DNA of 5,710 nucleotides, taken from contig CAMLSF010000213.1 in NCBI GenBank assembly GCA_946482615.1, positions 1 through 5,710 on the forward strand, written 5' to 3'. Below are positions 1 to 5,710 of this stretch, one piece after another. Origin of the DNA: an uncultured Chromatiaceae bacterium (lineage in GTDB: Bacteria; Pseudomonadota; Gammaproteobacteria; Enterobacterales; Alteromonadaceae). The first letter of the stretch is position 1; each line of letters begins with the position of its first letter. The notes beneath the pieces were generated by a model. The model had not been told where the DNA came from. It did no database searches and saw only the letters and a list, made by a program, of their open reading frames with translations. The position numbers and the translations under genes are program-made.

Positions 1-635
1 TCAGTGACTTTATTCAGCAGCGTAAAGGCGATCGGATTGGCCTGATTTTATTTGGCGACGCCGCATATCAGCAAACCCCTTTAACTTATGATTTAACCAC
101 TATTCAAACCATGCTGGATGAAGCTGTGCGGGGGCTAGTCGGTGAACGTACTGCGATAGGGGAAGCTATAGGCCTGGCGGTGAAACGCTTAAATGCGTAT
201 GAAACTTCGAATAAAGTCCTGATTTTATTGAGCGATGGTGCAAATACAGCTGGCGTGATCCAGCCGATAGAAGCCTTACAACTGGCCAAAGCGGCCGGAG
301 TGAAAATTTATACTGTGGGTGTGGGTGCAGAACAAATGGTGCAACAAAGCATTTTTGGCCGTCAGTTAATTAACCCCTCGCAGGATCTGGACGAAGTACT
401 GCTGACCCGTATCGCAGAAGAAACAGGTGGTAAATACTTCCGGGCCCGTGATTTAGCCGAGCTGGCACAAATATATAAACTCCTGGACCAGTTAGAGCCG
501 ATAGAGCGTGACCAAATCAGCTACAGACCGCAACAAAGTCTGTTGCATTGGCCTTTAGTAGCCGCGTTGTTTTGTTCAGTGTTGCTTGCTTTAGGCCAGA
601 TCAGATGGTCGGGGAGACTGAAAGATGTGGGCTGA
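1..635 (+). CDS. batA: BatA-like VWA-domain membrane protein (5' partial)
   Basis: The gene is cut by the left edge; the frame opens at base 3 and gives 210 visible residues ending at TGA 633–635. The ATG at base 111 lies inside the VWA fold and is not the start. The visible part is the second half of a VWA domain: a GDRIGLILFGD strand at residues 10–20, the metal-site (MIDAS) threonine in GERTAIGEA (T50), and the LLSDG strand with D78. The DxSxS motif must lie off the left edge. A hydrophobic helix at about residues 183–200 is followed by a short basic tail (RW..RLK), as expected for a C-terminal anchor with its tail in the cytoplasm and the VWA domain in the periplasm. The stop overlaps the next gene by 11 nt, which implies translational coupling. 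BatA is thought to act with BatB and BatD in an envelope complex; its exact activity is not established. The family call is firm; the batA name also rests on gene order. Confidence 0.9.
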   Translation, partial: SDFIQQRKGDRIGLILFGDAAYQQTPLTYDLTTIQTMLDEAVRGLVGERTAIGEAIGLAVKRLNAYETSNKVLILLSDGANTAGVIQPIEALQLAKAAGVKIYTVGVGAEQMVQQSIFGRQLINPSQDLDEVLLTRIAEETGGKYFRARDLAELAQIYKLLDQLEPIERDQISYRPQQSLLHWPLVAALFCSVLLALGQIRWSGRLKDVG

Positions 636-2442
636 TTTTCACTGGTTAAGACCAGAGTATTTCTGGTTACTGCTACCCACAGTATTGATATGGGGTTTGT
701 TTGCTAAACTGCGTCAGCCACAAAGCGCCTGGCAACATTGGATAGCGCCTCATTTGCAAAAAGAGCTGTTAACAATGCCCGCTACACAACAGCAAAAACC
801 TCTGCTGTGGCTGCTGCTGATCATCTGGCTGCTGAGCGTTATTGCATTGGCTGGCCCCAGTTGGCAACGCCTGCCGATGCCCGTATTTCAGCTGAAAAAA
901 GCCACTGTGATCCTGATGGATATGTCGATGTCGATGCGGGCCACAGATTTATCGCCAGATCGTTTTACCCAGGCCCGTTTTAAAGCCCTGGATTACATCG
1001 ACGGTATTAAAGAAGGTGAACTGGCTCTGGTCAGTTTTGCCGGTGACGCTTTTGTGATTTCGCCTTTAACTCAGGATCACAACAACGTTCGCCTGCTGCT
1101 GCCAGAACTCAGTCCGGACATTATGCCGGTGCAAGGCTCGAATCTTGAGGCCGCTCTGCTGCTGGCGGATCAGCTACTCAAGCAAGGTGGTTATCTGCAA
1201 GGCGATGTGGTGCTTTTTACCGACGGCTTTTCTTCCTCTGATTACCCTCGTTTGCGTGAGATGATGGATAACTTCCCCCACCGCTTGTCTGTACTGGCCT
1301 TTGGCGGCACTCAGGGTGCTCCGGTCCGTTTAAGCAATGGTGAGCTGCTCAAAGATAACCAGGGCGCTATAGTGCTACCCCGCGTCCCTCTGGCGCAGCT
1401 GCAACAATTAGCAGAGCTGCGTTCTGGTGTTTTTGCCGTAGCAGGTTCAGAAGATACGGATGTACAAGCACTGCTGGCACTGAAACCTTTGGATAAAAAA
1501 GCCGACAGCGAGGAGCAACAAAAACTCTTTGGGGATCAATGGCAGGATAATGCGGTGTATTTGGTCTGGTTACTTATACCCTTGAGTTTGTGGCTGCATA
1601 AACGCGGCGCTTTGACTGTCTTTGTGCTGGTATTTTTTATACCAAAAACCGAAGCTTTTGAATGGACAGATTTGTGGCAAACACAGCAGCAAAAAGCCCA
1701 ACAGGCCTATCAGCAAGGGGATTACTCAAGCGCATGGCAAAACTTTGCAGATCCGTTATGGAAAGGTAACGCCGCTTATAAAGCGCAAGACTTCGCCGCA
1801 GCTGAACAGTCCTATCGCCAGTTGGATACAGCAGATGCACTGTACAACCTGGGCAATAGCCTGGCACAGCAACAAAAATATCAGGATGCGATAGACGCTT
1901 ACGAGCAAGCTCTGGCAAAAAATCCGCAGCTTGATAAAGCGAAACAGAACATCGAAGCCGTAAAAAAGGCGCTGGAACAGCAGCAACAGCAGCAAAAAGG
2001 AGACGGCAAGCAGCAGGATCAGCAGCACAATGAGCAATCCGGTGGTCAGTCTGGAGAAAAAGCTGAAGGCTCAGAATCAGAACAGCAATCAAAAGAACAA
2101 TCCTCCCAGCAATCCTCTGAACAACAGTCTGCTGAACAAGGCAGTGACACGGCCTCACAAAAAGATCAGCCTCCGGGTCAGGCTGAACAACAGCAAAAAC
2201 AACAAGAACAGCAACAAGCAGTTGAACAGGCAGAAGAAAACAAAGATACGAAAGACGCTCAACAGCAAAAAGCTATTTCACAAGACTGGCCTAATGCCAA
2301 CGCAGAACAAAGTCAGCAACTGGATAATTTATTACGCAAAGTACAAGATGATCCTTCGTTGTTATTACGTCGCAAAATGGCGATTGAATATCAAAAACGT
2401 CGTTATGATCAACCACCAGCCGGAGTTGTCGAAGAATGGTAA
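625..2442 (+). CDS. batB: BatB/BatC fusion: VWA plus TPR inner-membrane protein
   Basis: The protein has 605 residues. Two membrane helices (about 12–29 and 60–78) precede a complete VWA domain with MIDAS motif DMSMSM (D99, S101, S103), G171-S172-N173 at the usual threonine position, and FTDG with D200. Two further hydrophobic stretches (about 311–324 and 329–340) flank the basic turn HKRG. Next comes a BatC-like part: TPR-like helices at about 365–440, the clearest repeat at 403–436 (ALYNLGNSL…YQDAIDAYEQAL), a Q/E/S-rich arm at about 452–553, and an ordered tail with KVQDDP and LLLRRK. By the positive-inside rule the VWA, TPR and arm are periplasmic. The ATG has GGGGAG 8 nt upstream and overlaps batA by 11 nt. 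In many bacteria BatB and BatC are separate; a fused form of about 600–700 residues is common in gammaproteobacteria. It presumably binds protein partners through the VWA and TPR surfaces; no enzymatic activity is expected. The gene has no cysteine codon. Confidence 0.93.
   Translation: MWADFHWLRPEYFWLLLPTVLIWGLFAKLRQPQSAWQHWIAPHLQKELLTMPATQQQKPLLWLLLIIWLLSVIALAGPSWQRLPMPVFQLKKATVILMDMSMSMRATDLSPDRFTQARFKALDYIDGIKEGELALVSFAGDAFVISPLTQDHNNVRLLLPELSPDIMPVQGSNLEAALLLADQLLKQGGYLQGDVVLFTDGFSSSDYPRLREMMDNFPHRLSVLAFGGTQGAPVRLSNGELLKDNQGAIVLPRVPLAQLQQLAELRSGVFAVAGSEDTDVQALLALKPLDKKADSEEQQKLFGDQWQDNAVYLVWLLIPLSLWLHKRGALTVFVLVFFIPKTEAFEWTDLWQTQQQKAQQAYQQGDYSSAWQNFADPLWKGNAAYKAQDFAAAEQSYRQLDTADALYNLGNSLAQQQKYQDAIDAYEQALAKNPQLDKAKQNIEAVKKALEQQQQQQKGDGKQQDQQHNEQSGGQSGEKAEGSESEQQSKEQSSQQSSEQQSAEQGSDTASQKDQPPGQAEQQQKQQEQQQAVEQAEENKDTKDAQQQKAISQDWPNANAEQSQQLDNLLRKVQDDPSLLLRRKMAIEYQKRRYDQPPAGVVEEW
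1972..2280 (+). repeat. CAG/CAA-rich low-complexity tract in batB
   Basis: About 100 codons inside the batB frame use almost only Gln, Glu, Ser, Lys, Asp, Gly and Ala, starting with a run of six glutamines (residues 452–457) encoded by mixed CAG and CAA. Units such as EQQ, QQK and SEQQS recur imperfectly, so this is degenerate triplet repetition and not an exact tandem array. The encoded stretch should be disordered and hydrophilic, and it links the TPR part to the ordered C-terminal tail. The same composition produces long spurious open frames on both strands here. Acidic or Q-rich linkers at this position are typical of BatC-type proteins. Confidence 0.75.
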
Positions 2443-4079
2443 AGCAGTGGTTATGCCTGTTGTTAATAGCAGTCAGTCCAGTATGGGCTTTGACTGAATT
2501 AAAAGTATCACTGGATAAAAATCCTTTGTTATTAGGTGAAACTGCTGTGCTGGAACTGGTCGCCGATGATCAGGTCTCCACTCAGCCCGATTTTTCCGTA
2601 TTGGATAAAGATTTTATAGTGCAGGGTCCTTCACTGGGTCAGCAAATGCAAATCGTCAATGGCAAGGCCAGCCGTACCACCAGCTGGCGTTTATTACTTA
2701 AAGCTAAACAGACTGGTACCTTTGTTATTCCGGCCTTTGAAATAGATAACGTCTCCTCCTCCTCAATAGAAGTCGAAGTAGTACAGGGTTCGACACCAAC
2801 ACAAGCGACACAGGATTCTCAGCTGTTTTTACAAAGCAGTATCGACAGCACACAACTTTATGTGCAGCAACTGGCTTATCTGGAAGTCAAAATCTTTTTT
2901 CAGGGCGACTTGCAACGCGGTTCACTGAGTGAGCCGAAAGTAGAGGGGCTGAGCATAGAACAACTGGGCAAAGACAAAGAAGGCACAGAGCTCGTTAACG
3001 GTGAACGCTACCGCACTTTTACCAGAAGGTACCGGCTTATTCCTGAACGCAGTGGCACTTTTGTGCTGCCAGGCTCCACACTCAGCGGCGAAATGCTCGA
3101 CAGAAACTCAGGCCGCTATGATTATTTTGCTCAGACCAAAGCGGTCAGCGCCAAAGCAAACGACATCACTCTGGAAATAACAGCTAAACCTGACAACTTT
3201 CCGGGCGACTGGCTGATTGCTGACTTAGTCAGCCTGAATGAAGAATGGAGCCCGGCTACCGATCAACTCACTCAGGGTGAACCTGTCACCCGGACTATCA
3301 CTTTGACAGCACTGGACGTGGCCGAACATCAGTTACCGGATTTAACGCTTCATACTCCTGATGGCGTCAAACTTTATAAAGAACAACCTCATGCTAAACA
3401 AGCTGAGCGTAATGGCACACTGGTATCCCAGAAGGTGTTCAGCATGGCTGTTGTTGCCAATAAAGCAGGAGAACTGGTATTGCCGGAGGTAAAACTGCCC
3501 TGGTGGAATAAAAAAACCAATTCAGTGCATTATGCCACCTTACCGGAAAAACGTTTAACAGTGCAGCTGAATCCTGAACTACCACAACAAAGTGCAGCTC
3601 CTGTGATAGTACCGACAACACAAGCCCCTCAAATCCAGGTGACAGAGCCTGATCCATGGCAATGGAATTACACCAGTTCACTTATCAGTGTGCTCTGGCT
3701 GAGTTCTGTGGCTTTGTTGCTTTGGCTCAGACCAGCCAAAATGCAGCTAGCAAAAGCTGCGGTGTTACATTCAGGCGCAGCGAGAGCCAACCCGAAGAAA
3801 CTGCAACAGGCTTGCCATAGCAATGATGCACCAGCAGCACGGCAATGGCTGATGTTGTGGGCTGAACAACACTTTGGTCGCCCACCCGCTTCACTGTCCG
3901 AATTAGCCAACTGGTGCAAAGATGCAGCTTTTGCAGAGCAATTACAGCTGCTAAATCAACAGCTCTATCAGAAAGAGCAACAAAGCTGGCAAGGTAAAGC
4001 CTTGTGGATTTGCTGGTCTGAGTTATCACTGGAAAAGGTAACTGAACGATCTGCTTTGCCAGAGCTCTACCCGAACTAA
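2436..4079 (+). CDS. batD: BatD family membrane-anchored periplasmic protein
   Basis: The protein has 547 residues. The ATG overlaps the batB stop by 7 nt and has CGGAG 10 nt upstream, within batB, so translation is coupled. Residues 1–18 form a signal peptide (basic start, hydrophobic WLCLLLIAV, VWA before the likely cleavage site at L19). Residues 19 to about 400 are rich in beta strands, with repeated Ig-like or sandwich-like modules, including the family's typical opening (LKVSLDKNPLLLGETAVLEL), a later ITLTALDV strand, and the repeated theme of FVIPAFEI, FVLPGSTLSGE and LVLPEVKLPWWN. A proline/glutamine-rich linker precedes one membrane helix at about 414–431, followed by basic residues. 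The last 115 residues should be a cytoplasmic helical region (QWLMLWAEQHFG, LSELANWCKDA). BatD is proposed to work with BatA and BatB in an envelope complex linked to aerotolerance or stress in some bacteria; its mechanism is unknown. The three cysteines of the mature protein all lie after the membrane helix. Confidence 0.92.
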   Translation: MVKQWLCLLLIAVSPVWALTELKVSLDKNPLLLGETAVLELVADDQVSTQPDFSVLDKDFIVQGPSLGQQMQIVNGKASRTTSWRLLLKAKQTGTFVIPAFEIDNVSSSSIEVEVVQGSTPTQATQDSQLFLQSSIDSTQLYVQQLAYLEVKIFFQGDLQRGSLSEPKVEGLSIEQLGKDKEGTELVNGERYRTFTRRYRLIPERSGTFVLPGSTLSGEMLDRNSGRYDYFAQTKAVSAKANDITLEITAKPDNFPGDWLIADLVSLNEEWSPATDQLTQGEPVTRTITLTALDVAEHQLPDLTLHTPDGVKLYKEQPHAKQAERNGTLVSQKVFSMAVVANKAGELVLPEVKLPWWNKKTNSVHYATLPEKRLTVQLNPELPQQSAAPVIVPTTQAPQIQVTEPDPWQWNYTSSLISVLWLSSVALLLWLRPAKMQLAKAAVLHSGAARANPKKLQQACHSNDAPAARQWLMLWAEQHFGRPPASLSELANWCKDAAFAEQLQLLNQQLYQKEQQSWQGKALWICWSELSLEKVTERSALPELYPN

Positions 4080-4147
4080 TAGTCAGCCGTGATTGGCAGC
4101 AGTACTTTGGTTGTCTGCCTTAAAAAACTGGCTGTTGTTTCAAGCTA

Positions 4148-4179
4148 TTGGTAGCATGCGGCAGCTTTATAACTATAAA
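4148..4179 (+). promoter_or_regulatory. possible promoter region for putP
   Basis: The gap between batD and putP contains an AT-rich stretch with two overlapping -10-like hexamers, TATAAC (4168–4173) and TATAAA (4174–4179). The best upstream -35-like match is TTGGTA (4148–4153), at spacings of 14 and 20 nt respectively, neither of them ideal. The position about 25–35 nt before the putP start fits a separate transcript, but the match is weak and no operator was recognised. Confidence 0.22.
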
Positions 4180-4191
4180 AAATACCAATCT

Positions 4192-4198
4192 GGGAGAA
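4192..4198 (+). promoter_or_regulatory. ribosome binding site that sets the putP GTG start
   Basis: GGGAGAA has its GGAG core at 4193–4196, 7 nt before GTG 4204. The other in-frame starts, TTG 4093 and ATG 4156, have no comparable purine-rich site at proper spacing. Starting at 4204 also puts the N-terminus one residue away from that of E. coli PutP. Confidence 0.75.
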
Positions 4199-4203
4199 CC
4201 ACT

Positions 4204-5697
4204 GTGGCTACGGGAACCATTTTAGCTTTATCTATTTATTTTCTTTCTATGCTGGCAATAGGTCTATATGCCTATCGTCAGTCCAGCAGCAATTTATCTG
4301 AGTACATGCTGGGGGGCCGCAAGTTAGGGCCTGCAGTAACGGCTTTGTCCGCCGGAGCTTCGGATATGAGTGGCTGGTTACTGATGGGGGTACCTGGCGC
4401 TATGTATCTGGCTGGTATTTCTCAAATCTGGATTGGTGTAGGTTTAGTCATTGGAGCTTACCTGAATTATATGCTGCTGGCCCCTCGCTTCAGGGTTTAC
4501 ACTGAATTAGCGAAAGACTCCATCACCCTGCCCGATTATCTGGAAAATCGTTTTGCAGATCCGACACGGCTTTTGCGTCTGGTTTCCGCTTTAGTGATAG
4601 TCGTCTTTTTCACCTTGTACACTTCATCAGGTATGGTCGCTGGCGGTAAATTATTTGATGAAGTTTTTGGTCTGGATTATGAATTTGGTCTGTTTTTGAC
4701 GGCAGGTGTGGTGATTGCCTATACCCTGTTGGGTGGCTTTTTAGCGGTCAGCATGACAGATTTTGTCCAGGGCATGATTATGTTTATTGCGCTGGTGATG
4801 GTGCCAGTTGTGGCTTTTGGTGCGTTGGACCAACCAGGTCAGATGTTTACCACCATAGAACAACTGAACCCCAAACACCTGGATTTATTCACCGGCACCA
4901 GTGTACTGGGTATTGTCTCTTTATTAGCCTGGGGTTTGGGCTACTTTGGCCAGCCTCATATCATAGTGCGTTTTATGGCAATACGTTCAGTGGAGGATTT
5001 TAAAGCGGCCCGCCGTATTGGCATGTCCTGGATGATCATTTCTATTTTAGGTGCCATGGCCATAGGTTTTGTTGGTATTGCTTATATTCATCAAACAAAA
5101 ATGCCGCTGGACGACCCGGAAACTATTTTTATTCTGCTGTCTCAGGTGTTGTTCCATCCTTTTGTTGGTGGATTATTACTGGCCGCCATACTGGCCGCTA
5201 TCATGAGTACCGTATCTTCCCAATTACTGGTCACCTCCAGCGCTTTAACTCAGGATTTCTACAAAACTTTCCTGCACAAAGCTGCAACGGATCAACAGCA
5301 GGTTTTGATTGGCCGTGCTTCCGTATTTGCGGTAGCTCTTGTCGCTATCCTGCTGGCGCTTGACAGCAATAGTTCTATCTTAGGCCTGGTTGCCAACGCC
5401 TGGGCTGGTTTTGGTGCAGCTTTTGGTCCTGTGGTATTGATGAGTCTGTACTGGAAACGGATGAACCACTGGGGAGCTTTAGCAGGCATCACAGCTGGTG
5501 CTTTAACTGTATTGTTCTGGGCGTACAGTCCCTATCAGATTGACGGCAAACAATTAAATGACTTCCTGTATGCCATGATCCCAGGCGTATTTGTCTCTGC
5601 CCTTCTGACCTGGCTGATCAGCCTGGTCACTTCAGCTCCAACTGAAGAAGTAAGCAATTTGTTTCAGCAAGTATCTGATAAGTTAGAAAATAACTGA
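4204..5697 (+). CDS. putP: sodium/proline symporter PutP
   Basis: This inner-membrane transporter of the solute:sodium symporter family takes up L-proline with Na+. Starting at GTG 4204 it has 497 residues, against 502 for E. coli PutP, and about 13 hydrophobic helices as in the LeuT-like fold. Family signatures are LGGR.LGP with R39 (E. coli R40), ALSAGASDMSGWLLMG with D54 (E. coli D55, needed for Na+ binding), GGFLAVSMTDFVQ, WGLGYFGQPHI..RFMA, and AAIMSTVSSQLL with S335/T336 (matching the Na+-site pair S340/T341). AWAGFGAAFGPVVL marks a late helix. These motifs are specific to PutP and not to pantothenate or glucose relatives. No signal peptide is expected. The gene lies 124 nt after batD in the same direction and probably has its own promoter. 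No putA is visible. The predicted protein contains no cysteine, whereas E. coli PutP has five. An in-frame extension back to TTG 4093 (534 residues) or ATG 4156 (513 residues) is open but unlikely. Confidence 0.95.
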   Translation: MATGTILALSIYFLSMLAIGLYAYRQSSSNLSEYMLGGRKLGPAVTALSAGASDMSGWLLMGVPGAMYLAGISQIWIGVGLVIGAYLNYMLLAPRFRVYTELAKDSITLPDYLENRFADPTRLLRLVSALVIVVFFTLYTSSGMVAGGKLFDEVFGLDYEFGLFLTAGVVIAYTLLGGFLAVSMTDFVQGMIMFIALVMVPVVAFGALDQPGQMFTTIEQLNPKHLDLFTGTSVLGIVSLLAWGLGYFGQPHIIVRFMAIRSVEDFKAARRIGMSWMIISILGAMAIGFVGIAYIHQTKMPLDDPETIFILLSQVLFHPFVGGLLLAAILAAIMSTVSSQLLVTSSALTQDFYKTFLHKAATDQQQVLIGRASVFAVALVAILLALDSNSSILGLVANAWAGFGAAFGPVVLMSLYWKRMNHWGALAGITAGALTVLFWAYSPYQIDGKQLNDFLYAMIPGVFVSALLTWLISLVTSAPTEEVSNLFQQVSDKLENN

Positions 5698-5710
5698 GAC
5701 TCCGTTTCCG

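Noticed and set aside
111..635. A complete small gene starting at ATG 111
   Set aside because: The same frame is open to the left edge and encodes VWA strands upstream of this codon, so the ATG is internal to batA.
1135..1143. Serine (S172) in place of the usual threonine at the third MIDAS position of BatB
   Set aside because: Serine can supply the same hydroxyl ligand, and G-S-N or G-S-D readings at this site are, as far as I recall, common in BatB proteins; the DxSxS and TDG motifs are intact.
1637..2158. 173-codon open frame on the minus strand within batB
   Set aside because: It lies opposite the TPR and Q-rich part of batB. Its leucine/cysteine-rich product is what the reverse of CAG/CAA-rich sequence gives, and it matches no recognised family.
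2030..2497. 155-codon + strand frame across the batB/batD junction
   Set aside because: Its Lys/Asn/Ser-rich product is a frame-shifted reading of the Q-rich tract, and it overlaps the clear end of batB and the signal peptide of batD.
4084..4140. Possible terminator after batD: CAGCC (4084–4088) with GGCTG (4130–4134) followed by TTGTTT, with an inner GGCAG/CTGCC pair
   Set aside because: The stems are only 5 bp with large loops and no continuous T run, so a rho-independent terminator is not supported.
4080..5697. Functional link between the Bat genes and putP
   Set aside because: They share direction, but a 124-nt gap with its own ribosome binding site and a possible promoter suggests chance adjacency; nothing in the sequence shows co-regulation.

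Overview
The window is ordinary chromosomal DNA with high coding density. All four genes run left to right on the + strand. It most likely comes from a gammaproteobacterium of the Alteromonadales/Chromatiales type (a Rheinheimera-, Alishewanella- or Shewanella-like organism). That placement is an inference from base composition in the high forties of percent GC by eye, the BatB–BatC fused gene order, and the close match of the last protein to E. coli-type PutP. No marker gene here fixes the genus.

Positions 1–4079 hold the end of a Bat (Bacteroides aerotolerance-type) operon: the 3' part of batA (von Willebrand factor A, VWA), a complete fused batB/batC (VWA plus tetratricopeptide repeats, TPR), and a complete batD. 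The reading frames overlap (11 nt between batA and batB, 7 nt between batB and batD), which points to one translationally coupled transcript. In known genomes this set usually follows a MoxR-family AAA+ ATPase gene and a DUF58 gene; these would lie to the left of the window and are not seen. The products look like an inner-membrane assembly. BatA and BatB would present VWA domains to the periplasm, the BatC-like part would add a TPR and a long glutamine-rich arm there, and BatD would add a large periplasmic beta-rich region anchored by a C-terminal membrane helix. The cellular function of Bat proteins is still poorly defined; stress tolerance and envelope integrity are the usual proposals.

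Positions 4080–4203 are a short intergenic gap with an AT-rich stretch that may hold a promoter, and a good ribosome binding site. Positions 4204–5697 encode the sodium/proline symporter PutP, starting at GTG. It is probably a separate transcription unit with no evident functional link to the Bat genes. The last 13 bases are non-coding.

I found no RNA genes, mobile elements, CRISPR arrays or clear signs of horizontal transfer, and no candidate for a wholly new system. The points most worth a second look are a signal-peptide-like segment at the BatB/BatC fusion point, the long Q-rich arm ending in a short ordered motif, the absence of cysteine in the predicted periplasmic Bat regions, and a cysteine-free PutP.
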